From assembly GCF_029392675.1 (NCBI RefSeq), contig NZ_CP113941.1, forward strand, positions 1,345,001-1,409,000: a stretch of DNA of 64,000 nt. The letters are read 5' to 3'. Numbering within the stretch: position 1 is the first letter of the stretch; each line of letters starts with the position of its first letter. Positions 29,358-37,533 of the stretch are shown in pieces. Source of the DNA: Lactobacillus sp. ESL0684. Lineage in GTDB: Bacteria; Bacillota; Bacilli; Lactobacillales; Lactobacillaceae. A program made the translations under genes and the position numbers. The notes under the pieces are model-generated. The model saw only the letters and a program-made list of their open reading frames with translations, did no database searches and was not told the DNA's origin.

Positions 29358-30170
29358 CTAAAATGATTTTTGATGTCCAAAGCCACCAGAAATCTTGCAA
29401 GTAGCTGCTGCACTCTTACTAGCTGCCACAGCTGCTTTACATAAATCTGGTTCATCCAAATAGGAAACTAAAAAACCAGCGATAAAGCTGTCACCAGCTC
29501 CCATGGTATCAGTTACCGTAATACTTTGAGCTGGTTGATAATATCCACTTTCAGCATTGAGCAAAAAAGCGCTGTTCGAACCGCGAGTTATGACTATAAC
29601 TTCTGGTCCTAATGTTAAGCAAGATTTCGCAAAAGCTTCAGCCTCTTGATCACTTAAATCAGCTCCAGAGAAAAAAGCATAATTAATATTAGGTAAAACT
29701 TGCTTTAAATAATGCTCCTTGCGACAATCAGAAAAATCAAATGCTACTTTAGTTACATCATGTAAGTCTGACAAATAATTTTCTAAACTGGCATAAATCC
29801 CAGTATGGACAACATCGAATTTTTTGATTTCAGCAAAATCATCTGGTGTCAGCTGCAAAGCTAATAAATGCTGTACAGAATTTTTTGGTCCTGCCTGAAA
29901 TTCACGCTCACCATCGTTAATGACAACTCTTGGCTGAGCTGTAGGTGCATAAGCTTTACGACAATTCACTAACTCAACCTGTTCTTGTTTTAGCGATTCA
30001 TTAATGTGGGTTGCACGATCATCATTGCCAAAGATTCCCAAATATGCTGCAGTAGTTGCACCTGCTCTTTTAGCATCGACTGCAACATTAACACAATTTC
30101 CACCAGGAAAATATATTTTTTGCTGGATATAAGTATCAGCAACATTATCCCCAATTGCAATTAGTTTCAT
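29358..30170 (-). CDS. frlD: PfkB-family kinase, fructoselysine 6-kinase-like
   Basis: 270 residues. The PfkB signatures are clear: N-terminal GDNVADTYIQQKIYFPGGNCVNVAV and the C-terminal DTMGAGDSFIAGFLV with the catalytic Asp in GAGD. The short length and the opening GDNVADxY are typical of FrlD, which phosphorylates fructoselysine at O6. The neighbouring gene upstream encodes an FrlB-like deglycase, so this pair gives a complete two-step pathway to glucose 6-phosphate plus the free amine. A related FraD (fructose-asparagine) activity is possible. The last bases run close to the oppA start. Confidence 0.85.
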   Translation of the reverse strand: MKLIAIGDNVADTYIQQKIYFPGGNCVNVAVDAKRAGATTAAYLGIFGNDDRATHINESLKQEQVELVNCRKAYAPTAQPRVVINDGEREFQAGPKNSVQHLLALQLTPDDFAEIKKFDVVHTGIYASLENYLSDLHDVTKVAFDFSDCRKEHYLKQVLPNINYAFFSGADLSDQEAEAFAKSCLTLGPEVIVITRGSNSAFLLNAESGYYQPAQSITVTDTMGAGDSFIAGFLVSYLDEPDLCKAAVAASKSAAATCKISGGFGHQKSF

Positions 30171-30181
30171 GGATTACACCT

Positions 30182-31159
30182 TTAATAGTCCAAATGCCAC
30201 ATGTAACGACGAGCTTCTAGTGAATGTCCACGATGATATTCAAACCCTTCTGCTAGCTGCCTATATACAACACCAGACAAAATTTGAGAATAATAATCTC
30301 TAAAGTCTTCCGCAATTTCATGCATATCAAAATCAGCATTATCAATAACATAAACTTTTTGACTATGTTGCTTAGCAAAATCAACTACGCGTTGATCCAT
30401 TTCTCTAGAAACACCCATACCTTCACAAATAATAAATGGTACGTCGTAATCTGTAACTTCGAAAGGACCATGGAAATATTCGGCTGAATTAATATAGCTA
30501 CTATTAATCCATTGCATTTCCTGTAGCCAGCATGCTGAAAACGAATAAGTTTCACCAGCATTAATTCCTGAACCAACAGCATAGATCAATTTCTCGCGCT
30601 TTAATTCGCTAGTCCATTGATCCGTAATTGATTTATATTGTTTACGCGTGCGAGCTGCAATCGTTTCTAAGTCATCTAGACCCTTTAAACCTTGGTCATA
30701 TTTAGCATCTCCAGTTAGTTCTTTCAAAAAGCCAAATGTAAAACCGTACAATACTCCAGTATTTAAATCTGCAGCATCTGTACCCTTACCCCAACTATAG
30801 TGCAAAGTATAATCTGCAGCTTTTTCCAAAGCGGAGTCTGCTGTAAAGGTAATTGCTACGGTCATTGCTCCCTTTTGTTTAGCAAACTTGGTAGCTTCAA
30901 CTGTTTCAGGAGTACTTCCAGAATGTGAACAGGTCACTACTAAACTGTGCTTGCCTAAATCATGGGGATCACGACTAATAAATTCACGAGCAGGCAGAAT
31001 TGTAGCCGGAACATCACATTCGCGACCTAAAATATATTCTGCTGGCTGCATAAATGCTAAAGAACCTCCACAGGCTGCAAAATAAACATGATTAATGGGC
31101 ATAATCTTTTTTGTTGCAGCAACTGCCTGCTTAATTTCTTGTTGATATTCTTTCTTCAT
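30182..31159 (-). CDS. frlB: SIS-domain sugar-phosphate deglycase, FrlB-like
   Basis: 325 residues with two SIS domains (about 25-150 and 195-310). SHSGSTPETVEATKFAK is the phosphosugar-binding loop, and HGPFEVTDYDVPFI and ARRYMWHLDY match the fructoselysine 6-phosphate deglycase group. FrlB splits phosphorylated Amadori products into glucose 6-phosphate and the amino compound. It is the first gene of a seven-gene operon behind a TTGACA/TATCTT promoter, with frlD immediately downstream. FraB (6-phosphofructose-aspartate deglycase) is the close alternative. Confidence 0.85.
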   Translation of the reverse strand: MKKEYQQEIKQAVAATKKIMPINHVYFAACGGSLAFMQPAEYILGRECDVPATILPAREFISRDPHDLGKHSLVVTCSHSGSTPETVEATKFAKQKGAMTVAITFTADSALEKAADYTLHYSWGKGTDAADLNTGVLYGFTFGFLKELTGDAKYDQGLKGLDDLETIAARTRKQYKSITDQWTSELKREKLIYAVGSGINAGETYSFSACWLQEMQWINSSYINSAEYFHGPFEVTDYDVPFIICEGMGVSREMDQRVVDFAKQHSQKVYVIDNADFDMHEIAEDFRDYYSQILSGVVYRQLAEGFEYHRGHSLEARRYMWHLDY

Positions 31160-31183
31160 AAATAATTCCTTTCTAATTACTTG

Positions 31184-31201
31184 TTATATGATGTTATATA
31201 A
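31184..31201. promoter_or_regulatory. Operator candidate for the frl-opp operon
   Basis: TTATAT-AACATC-ATATAA, a 6+6+6 inverted repeat placed over the expected transcription start. GTTATATGAT/GTTATATAAT also reads as a direct repeat. It is a likely site for the GntR-type regulator at 23064; binding is inferred. Confidence 0.5.
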
Positions 31202-31202
31202 T

Positions 31203-31231
31203 AAGATAGTAGTATTATTTTAATCTGTCAA
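31203..31231 (-). promoter_or_regulatory. Promoter of the frlBD-opp operon
   Basis: Perfect TTGACA (31226-31231), a 17-base spacer and TATCTT (31203-31208), about 45 bases before the frlB ATG. Confidence 0.78.
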
Positions 31232-31328
31232 GCTTTTTTTAAAAAATATTTCATATAATATCCAGACTAATTAAGGGAATCACTTTTTACTAGCTGTATG
31301 GTATTGAATTAAAGGTTATGTTCACAAC

Positions 31329-31362
31329 AAAAAAGCTTTCACAAGTTTGTGAAAGCTTTTTT
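31329..31362. terminator. Bidirectional terminator downstream region between amino-acid transporter and frl promoter
   Basis: A long perfect stem AAAAAAGCTTTCACAA/TTGTGAAAGCTTTTTT with T and A runs on both sides, placed just past the end of the amino-acid transporter operon (31389). Confidence 0.88.
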
Positions 31363-31388
31363 AAATTTATTAATTTTTGTTTTATCTT

Positions 31389-32042
31389 TTACGACAAATG
31401 TTTACCGATTTGATTACCAATAAGTGATAAGGTAAAACAAACCACAAAGTACAGCACCGCTAATGCCGCAAACATTGGTAAAATGTAGTTGGCATTTTGC
31501 CCATAAATAACTTGAGCATGCTGCATCATCTCGGGTACCACAATAATTGTCGCTAAGGATGTATCTTTGATCAACGAAACAAATTGACTAATAATCGTGG
31601 GAATCATATTCTTATACGCCTGCGGAAGCACCACATGCCACAAAGCCTGGACGAAAGTCATCCCAGTTGAACGTGCGCCTTCCAGTTGCCCCGGATCAAC
31701 AGATTGGATACCTGAGCGAACTATTTCGGCTAACATGCTTGATTCAAAAACGGTCATGGCGATAATCGCTGCAGGAATGGTTTCCGGTCTTAAGCCAAAA
31801 TTCGGTAAGCCAAAATAAGTAAAGAAAATAATCAACAACAGCGGTACATTGCGGACAATATCGACAATAAAACCAACAATTTTTGACAAATACTTAATCT
31901 TAGAATAGCGAATTATTCCTAAAATTGAACCAAAAATAAAACTTAAAATAACAGAAATTACAGAAATATAAATCGTTACCCAGAGGCCCATTAACAAAAA
32001 ACGTATATTAAGCCACGAAAACGCGTTAATCCAGTTTTGCAT
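31389..32042 (-). CDS. Amino-acid ABC transporter permease (GlnP/HisM type)
   Basis: 217 residues, five membrane segments, with the conserved GILRYS-like start and the EAA loop ARSTGMTFVQALWHVVLPQAY. It belongs to the polar amino-acid uptake family (HisMQ). It is the last gene of the four-gene operon ATPase-binding protein-permease-permease and pairs with the second permease (32055) as a heterodimer. Glutamine or glutamate is the probable substrate class; it cannot be fixed from sequence. Confidence 0.92.
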   Translation of the reverse strand: MQNWINAFSWLNIRFLLMGLWVTIYISVISVILSFIFGSILGIIRYSKIKYLSKIVGFIVDIVRNVPLLLIIFFTYFGLPNFGLRPETIPAAIIAMTVFESSMLAEIVRSGIQSVDPGQLEGARSTGMTFVQALWHVVLPQAYKNMIPTIISQFVSLIKDTSLATIIVVPEMMQHAQVIYGQNANYILPMFAALAVLYFVVCFTLSLIGNQIGKHLS

Positions 32043-32054
32043 TGTTTGTCCTCC

Positions 32055-32693
32055 TTAACTAAGCTTCTTCTCTAAGTGCTGCATATAATAACTGATTGGT
32101 AAGGTGATAATCAAATACAGTACCCCTACTACCAAATAGGTATTAATCGTATCAAAAGTAGTTGAAGCAATTGAGTTAGCCTGATACATCAGATCAAATC
32201 CAGCTACAAAAGCTAGCACTGATGAATTCTTGACCAAGTTGACAAATTGATTACCTAAAGGCGGAATCACAATCTTGAAGGCTTGCGGTAAAATAATATA
32301 CCGCATCGCCTGCCAATAGGTCATCCCTGTCGAACGTGCACCTTCCATTTGACCAGCACTAACTGATTGAATCCCTGAGCGAATTGTTTCAGCTATAAAA
32401 GCGGATGTATACAAAGTTAATCCGATTGTACCAGCTGTAAAACCATTAATCTTTACCAAATACATTGGAATCACCAAGTAGAAGAACATTGTAACTACCA
32501 GCAGTGGCACATTACGAAAAATTTCTACATAGGCATGCCCAATTATTCGGGCCACCTTATTAGGCAGCACTTCCATAATGGCAAAAACAGTACCAATTAT
32601 CAAACTAAAAAATAACGCAATTATACTAGAAAGGACTGTCCAGCCCAATCCAACTAATAAGTCATTACTAAAATGGGTAAAAATATTAATCAT
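32055..32693 (-). CDS. Amino-acid ABC transporter permease (GlnP/HisQ type)
   Basis: 212 residues, a second HisMQ-type permease with EAA loop ARSTGMTYWQAMRYIILPQAF, nearly identical in that loop to its partner at 31389, which points to ancient duplication. Its ATG overlaps the stop of the binding-protein gene by four bases (32690-32693), so it is translationally coupled. Twelve bases separate it from the partner gene. Confidence 0.92.
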   Translation of the reverse strand: MINIFTHFSNDLLVGLGWTVLSSIIALFFSLIIGTVFAIMEVLPNKVARIIGHAYVEIFRNVPLLVVTMFFYLVIPMYLVKINGFTAGTIGLTLYTSAFIAETIRSGIQSVSAGQMEGARSTGMTYWQAMRYIILPQAFKIVIPPLGNQFVNLVKNSSVLAFVAGFDLMYQANSIASTTFDTINTYLVVGVLYLIITLPISYYMQHLEKKLS

Positions 32694-33502
32694 CGGCGAT
32701 ACAGCTCCTTATATTTAAAACCGGGAACATTGCCAAACCATTTTTTAATTAACTGGTTATATTCACCATTATGTTGCATTTCAAGGACTGCTTTATCAAC
32801 AGCCTTAGTAAATGAGGATTGCCCCTTATTTACTGCTACACCATAAGGCTCATAGGTAAATGTGCCACCTCTAACTTCATAACCTGGGTTTTCAACTGCT
32901 AATCCCATTAAAATACCATTATCACTGGTCAAAACATCACCTTGACCAGACTTCAAAGCATTCATTGCCTGAGCATAATCTTGTAATTCAATTACTTTAG
33001 CTTTAGGAGCAACTTTCTTAATATTGGCAACATTATTAGCTCCTACGACACCAATAACGGTTTTACCTGCCAAATCCTTAGTAGACTTTATCTTGGAATC
33101 TTTGGGTACTAACAGCGACTGACCTGCACTAAAATATGGTTTAGAAAAAGTAATCATTTTTTTACGTTCAGGTGTAATTGATAAAGTAGCAATTACCGCG
33201 TCAATATTATTATTTTTTAATAGCGGTATTCTAGATTGTGAAGTAGTAGTAACAAACTCGGCTTTACCCTTAGGCCCCAATATGTGCTTGGTAATGTGCT
33301 TGGCCATATCTACATCAAAGCCCTTTTGCTGACCATCACGAACATCTATTAACCCAAATAATTTAACATCACCTTTAACACCCCAGGTAATAGTATTGGA
33401 TTGCCGCACATTATTTAAAACAGACTGATCCTTGTTATTTCCACATCCAGTTAGAAACAAGATACTAAACAACAAAGGAAATAGCCAGAATTTCTTTTTC
33501 AT
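32690..33502 (-). CDS. Amino-acid ABC transporter substrate-binding lipoprotein
   Basis: 270 residues of the SBP_bac_3 family. Signal peptide ends LFLTGCGNN with lipidated Cys20, then ITWGVKGDVKLFGLID, KGFDVDMAKHI and VIATLSITPERKKMITFSKPYF. These blocks are typical of glutamate/aspartate/glutamine-binding proteins. It captures the amino acid outside the cell for the two permeases and the ATPase of the same operon, lying 11 bases after the ATPase gene. Confidence 0.92.
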   Translation of the reverse strand: MKKKFWLFPLLFSILFLTGCGNNKDQSVLNNVRQSNTITWGVKGDVKLFGLIDVRDGQQKGFDVDMAKHITKHILGPKGKAEFVTTTSQSRIPLLKNNNIDAVIATLSITPERKKMITFSKPYFSAGQSLLVPKDSKIKSTKDLAGKTVIGVVGANNVANIKKVAPKAKVIELQDYAQAMNALKSGQGDVLTSDNGILMGLAVENPGYEVRGGTFTYEPYGVAVNKGQSSFTKAVDKAVLEMQHNGEYNQLIKKWFGNVPGFKYKELYRR

Positions 33503-33513
33503 GATTGGCCTCC

Positions 33514-34251
33514 TTAATGGTCGATAATTTTACTTAAGAATTGTTGTGCCCTTTCTGTCTTAGGTTGCTTGAAGAAGATATCACTATCGTCATCTTCAAC
33601 TACTCTACCTTGATCCATAAAGATTACTCGATTAGCAACTTCTTTAGCAAAGCCCATTTCATGAGTAACAATTAGCGAAGTCATGCCACTATCATTAGCC
33701 ACTTTCTTGATAACCTGCAAAACATCATCAATCATTTCAGGATCAAGAGCAGAAGTTGGTTCATCATATAAAATGAGCTGTGGTCGCATTGCTAGCGTTC
33801 GCGCAATTGCTACACGTTGCTTTTGTCCACCAGAAATTTGTGCAGGCATATTGTGAGCCCACTTTTCTAAGCCGACCATCTTAAGCAGCTCCATAGCCTG
33901 CTCTTCATTTTCTTTTTCAGGCAGATGGCTAACTATACGTGGTGCTAGCATAATATTTTCTAGCACGTCTTTATTTTTATAAAGATTAAAATGTTGAAAT
34001 ACCATTCCAACATCACGTCGCAAAATGTTAGGGTCAGTCTTAGGATCAGAAAGATCATGATTATTAACAATCAATTTACCTTCTTGGAATGATTCTAATC
34101 CATTAACTGTTCGAACCAGTGTACTCTTTCCTGAACCAGAAGGCCCAATCAAAACAACGGTTTCACCCTTGTCAATTTCTAAATTAATGTCGTGCAAAGC
34201 ATGGAAATGACCATAATACTTTTGCACGTTATGGAATTCTATCATCGACAT
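33514..34251 (-). CDS. Amino-acid ABC transporter ATP-binding protein (GlnQ type)
   Basis: 245 residues: Walker A GPSGSGKSTLVRTVNGLE, signature ISGGQKQRVAIARTLAM, Walker B LILYDEPTSALDPEM, H-loop VTHEMGFAKEV. This is the GlnQ/HisP pattern for polar amino-acid importers. It is the first gene of the operon. The ribosome site (GAAGTGAT) is modest. A TATAGT-like -10 box lies near 34300 but the -35 is weak. Confidence 0.93.
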   Translation of the reverse strand: MSMIEFHNVQKYYGHFHALHDINLEIDKGETVVLIGPSGSGKSTLVRTVNGLESFQEGKLIVNNHDLSDPKTDPNILRRDVGMVFQHFNLYKNKDVLENIMLAPRIVSHLPEKENEEQAMELLKMVGLEKWAHNMPAQISGGQKQRVAIARTLAMRPQLILYDEPTSALDPEMIDDVLQVIKKVANDSGMTSLIVTHEMGFAKEVANRVIFMDQGRVVEDDDSDIFFKQPKTERAQQFLSKIIDH

Positions 34252-34375
34252 TTTATCACTTCTTTCATAATTTTTTTGGTTACGCCGACTTCTATTTTAC
34301 TATACCGATAAAGAATTTAGAAAAATATTCTCTTTTTTTAATAAAAAATTATATTATTTTTATAATTATTAGTCA

Positions 34376-34406
34376 CCAAAAAAGCCTTGACGCAGACGCA
34401 TCAAGA
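34376..34406 (-). terminator. Terminator of the MFS exporter gene
   Basis: Minus-strand stem CTTGATGC/GCGTCAAG with a four-base loop, followed by GCTTTTTT, 28 bases past the MFS stop. Confidence 0.82.
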
Positions 34407-34433
34407 CTTAAGCTGTTGTTTAATTGTTAAATT

Positions 34434-35849
34434 TTATTCATTAATATCTTTACTTGGAGTTCGCTTGCCAAAGTTTAAAGCTAACATTACTCCAATAATT
34501 GCTAGAACTAAAGTAAAGTACAGTCCATAATGAACACCATTAGTAAACTTAGCTGCGACATTGGCACCTGAATAAGCATTTTGTCCCCAGCTCAAAAAGC
34601 TCGTAGCTAAAGCAGTAGCAACGGCACCAATAATTTGCTGCATTGTATTCAAAATCGTACTACCATCAGCAGATTCCGCGCCCTGCAGTGAATTTAGCGC
34701 GTGTGTTTGAGCTGGCGACATTGCCAGCGGACAACCAATCATTAAAACAATATGAGCAGCAATCACATAACCTAGTGATGAATTGCTATTAGAAAAAATC
34801 AACATTACGATTCCGATAACCGCAATCACAAAACCGGCTACTGCTGGCTTTTTAGCACCAAACGAATCATACAAGCGACCAGCAAATGCTGAAACGATCG
34901 CATTGATAATACCACCAGGTAACATAATCATTCCCGTTATCGCAACTGGTAATGATAAACCTTTTTGCAAATATTGTGGCAATAAATACATCGCCGATAA
35001 AATAATGGCAAAATCAATCATCACTCCGCATGCTCCCAAAGCAAAAGCACGCTGATTGAAAACATGAAGATTCAAGACTGGTTCACTTAAACTGAGTTGC
35101 CGTTTGGCATAAAGCACCAAAACGATCACTCCGATAATCAACAGACCAATAATTACTGGTGAAGTCCAGCCTAATTCACTCGCTAGACTCACACCCATTA
35201 CTAGGGCTGAAAAACCAACAATAGATTCAATTACTGACAACAGATCAATCTTGGGTTTGGTCAATTGACCCACATTTTTCAAAGCAAAAATCGCTAAAAT
35301 TAATGCAATTACTAAAAAAGGTACAAACATCCAAAAAACGTAGTTCCAGGATAAAGCTCCTAACACAATCCCAGTTAAAGTTGGCCCAATTGCGGGAGCC
35401 AGCATAATTACTAATGCGCAAACTCCCATGGCTGTACCCAATTTTTGTGGTGAAAAAATTAGCATCGCAACTGTGAACATTAACGGCAAAATTAACCCGG
35501 TTCCAATACCTTGAATCATTCTACCAGTTAACAAAATCGCGAAGTTAGGTGCCATTGCCGAAACAATAGCTCCAACGATAAAATCAACCAAACCAAAAAT
35601 CACAATTTGTCTAGTAGTAAACCATTTTGATAAAACGCTTGAAAATGGCAAAATAATGCCAATTAATAGCATATAGCCTGTAACTAGTAGCTGAACCTGC
35701 GAGGCACCAACATTAAATTCTTTCATTAACTGTGGTAAAGCAATATTCAGAGATGTTTCTGAAAGCATCCCCACAAATGCACCAATCAACATGCTGGACA
35801 TGACTAGCCACGGCTTTTCAACCTTGACAATTGCATCCATTTTTTTCAT
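34434..35849 (-). CDS. MFS drug exporter, DHA2 family
   Basis: 471 residues, multi-spanning. The DHA2 motifs are visible: LSETSLNIALPQLMKEF near the N-terminus, GRMIQGIGTGLILPLMFTVAM and the motif C region APAIGPTLTGIVLG. Such proteins expel drugs or other toxic compounds using the proton gradient. The ATG at 35849 follows GGAGGAG by eight bases. It is a single-gene unit with a promoter at 35894-35922 and a terminator. No dedicated regulator is adjacent. The substrate is unknown. Confidence 0.9.
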   Translation of the reverse strand: MKKMDAIVKVEKPWLVMSSMLIGAFVGMLSETSLNIALPQLMKEFNVGASQVQLLVTGYMLLIGIILPFSSVLSKWFTTRQIVIFGLVDFIVGAIVSAMAPNFAILLTGRMIQGIGTGLILPLMFTVAMLIFSPQKLGTAMGVCALVIMLAPAIGPTLTGIVLGALSWNYVFWMFVPFLVIALILAIFALKNVGQLTKPKIDLLSVIESIVGFSALVMGVSLASELGWTSPVIIGLLIIGVIVLVLYAKRQLSLSEPVLNLHVFNQRAFALGACGVMIDFAIILSAMYLLPQYLQKGLSLPVAITGMIMLPGGIINAIVSAFAGRLYDSFGAKKPAVAGFVIAVIGIVMLIFSNSNSSLGYVIAAHIVLMIGCPLAMSPAQTHALNSLQGAESADGSTILNTMQQIIGAVATALATSFLSWGQNAYSGANVAAKFTNGVHYGLYFTLVLAIIGVMLALNFGKRTPSKDINE

Positions 35850-35893
35850 TTAATAAACTCCTCCTATGCGCTCCATTTTCGAGCGACTCGATT

Positions 35894-35922
35894 ATCATAG
35901 CAAAACAAATTTTTTTGTGTAA
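35894..35922 (-). promoter_or_regulatory. Promoter of the MFS exporter gene
   Basis: TTACAC (35917-35922), a 17-base spacer and TATGAT (35894-35899) on the minus strand. Confidence 0.6.
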
Positions 35923-35982
35923 GTTTGATAGCACTTCCAAAATAAAAAAAGTTAGTTTACACTATTTTAAAAGGAGAGAATT

Positions 35983-36429
35983 ATGGAAAAAACTGAAAAA
36001 TATCAATTGCTTGTTAACCAAGCTCGCAGCTTACTTGAGAATGAACATGATCTAATCGCCAATATGAGTAACATTAGCGCTCTACTATTTACTTTACCAA
36101 ATGTCAGCTATGCTGGATTTTATCGCTATCAAAATCACGAGCTAATTTTGGGACCATTCCAAGGACCAGTTGCTTGCATGCATATTGCGCTTGGCAAAGG
36201 AGTTTGCGGTGTTGCTGCCAAAACTCAAAAAACGCAAATCGTATCTAACGTTCATAAATTTGCTGGACACATTGCCTGCGATGCTGCTACTAATTCGGAA
36301 ATTGTAGTTCCAGTAATCAAAGATAATCAGCTGATTGCGGTCTTAGATCTTGACAGTAACGACTTTAATACCTTTGATGAAATAGATGCCAAATTCTTGG
36401 AAAAAATTGCCCAACTAGTCGTAAAATAA
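35983..36429 (+). CDS. Free methionine-(R)-sulfoxide reductase, GAF-domain
   Basis: 148 residues forming one GAF domain. The three catalytic-type cysteines of fRMsr (YebR family) are present at Cys65 (VACMHIALGKG), Cys75 (GVCGVAA) and Cys99 (HIACD), together with DLDSNDFNTFDE near the end. The enzyme reduces free methionine-R-sulfoxide using thioredoxin and protects against oxidation. An AAGGAGAG ribosome site precedes the ATG. It is a single-gene unit, divergent from the MFS gene, with a shared bidirectional terminator at 36471-36499. Confidence 0.9.
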   Translation: MEKTEKYQLLVNQARSLLENEHDLIANMSNISALLFTLPNVSYAGFYRYQNHELILGPFQGPVACMHIALGKGVCGVAAKTQKTQIVSNVHKFAGHIACDAATNSEIVVPVIKDNQLIAVLDLDSNDFNTFDEIDAKFLEKIAQLVVK

Positions 36430-36470
36430 ACGGGGAATTGAACCGATTTTTAATACAAGCAAAAAGCCTA

Positions 36471-36499
36471 GCTAAAACTAGGCTTTTTTAATTAGCTAA
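36471..36499. terminator. Bidirectional intrinsic terminator
   Basis: AAAAAGCCTAG/CTAGGCTTTTT with a six-base loop between the convergent fRMsr gene and the cell-wall scavenging operon. Confidence 0.9.
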
Positions 36500-36514
36500 T
36501 TTTCAGAATTGATA

Positions 36515-37513
36515 TCACTTAACAAAAGCAGTCTTTTTAACATACTTATTCTTACCTATCTTGTAGAATTTCTTTCCTGAGATTTTTGTCAGATTACTTT
36601 CTGTATTAACTTTGGTCCCCTTTTTAAGTTTTTTCTTGGATATTACTTTGCCCTTTTTATTATAAACACGAGCATTATGCTGCAACTTTCTTGAAACTTT
36701 AGGCTGCTTTTTAGTAAGACAACTACCATTAATCCAACCCTGGCCTGAAATGTACATTCTTTGCGTAGCATTATAATACGTAATAGTCTTAGTTACTGTA
36801 ACTTTTTGCTTTGAAGTAACAGTTGATGCTTTATCCGTTTCAGTATGATCAGTTGGCCACTGATAAGTTGGACCATTCTTTTTAACATAATAAGTTATTT
36901 TAGCATTCGAAATTTGTGGATCATATTTCGTTAAATCATAATCAACAATTCTTTTATCAAGAGTTTGATAATAATCGTGGGCTGTAGCATAAGTTCCGGT
37001 CAACGCCTTAGTCACATCATGAAAAGTTGGTGCATTTTCAATCCAAGTTTTTTGATAAAACAATGGATCAGTAGAAATGCCATGACGTAATTTAGTTCCA
37101 TTATCATTAAATGAATCATTGAAAGTCGCATATTTTCTAAAATCAGCAGTTATATAATAACTATTACCGTTGGCATCTTCTTCTCGAGTTTTCTTAGCAT
37201 ATTTATCACCTGTCCACGTATCATTAGCTTTCATACCAAATAAGTTATTGGCATTAACCGCTAACTCAGATTGTCCCCAGTTTGATTCAACAATTGCTTG
37301 GGCCAACATTACTGATGGATAAACACCATATTTTTTAGCTGATTTTTCTGCCTGAACTGCCGCAACATCTAAAAATTCTTCTTGTTGATCAGTTAACAGA
37401 GCTGTTTTGGATTTTGACGAAGCTGAGTCTGCCAAAGCTATTTGACTAACATTAAATGGAGTAGCTGCTACAAAAATTGCTGCTGCTACCAGACTAGTTA
37501 TTATTTTTTTCAT
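36515..37513 (-). CDS. Secreted N-acetylglucosaminidase with C-terminal SLAP domain
   Basis: 332 residues from ATG at 37513, which begins a signal peptide (MKKIITSLVAAAIFVAA...QIALADS); the frame opening at 37531 adds six residues and is less likely. A glucosaminidase domain (about 45-200) has AQAIVESNWGQSELAVNANNLFG in two adjoining parts with catalytic Glu. The C-terminus (about 270-332, YNKKGKVISKKKL...KYVKKTAF) is a SLAP (S-layer A protein) wall-binding domain. SLAP domains are typical of S-layer-bearing lactobacilli. It is last in a four-gene operon with a MurP-like PTS. Confidence 0.9.
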   Translation of the reverse strand: MKKIITSLVAAAIFVAATPFNVSQIALADSASSKSKTALLTDQQEEFLDVAAVQAEKSAKKYGVYPSVMLAQAIVESNWGQSELAVNANNLFGMKANDTWTGDKYAKKTREEDANGNSYYITADFRKYATFNDSFNDNGTKLRHGISTDPLFYQKTWIENAPTFHDVTKALTGTYATAHDYYQTLDKRIVDYDLTKYDPQISNAKITYYVKKNGPTYQWPTDHTETDKASTVTSKQKVTVTKTITYYNATQRMYISGQGWINGSCLTKKQPKVSRKLQHNARVYNKKGKVISKKKLKKGTKVNTESNLTKISGKKFYKIGKNKYVKKTAFVK

Positions 37514-37533
37514 AATTAAAACACCTTCCATAT

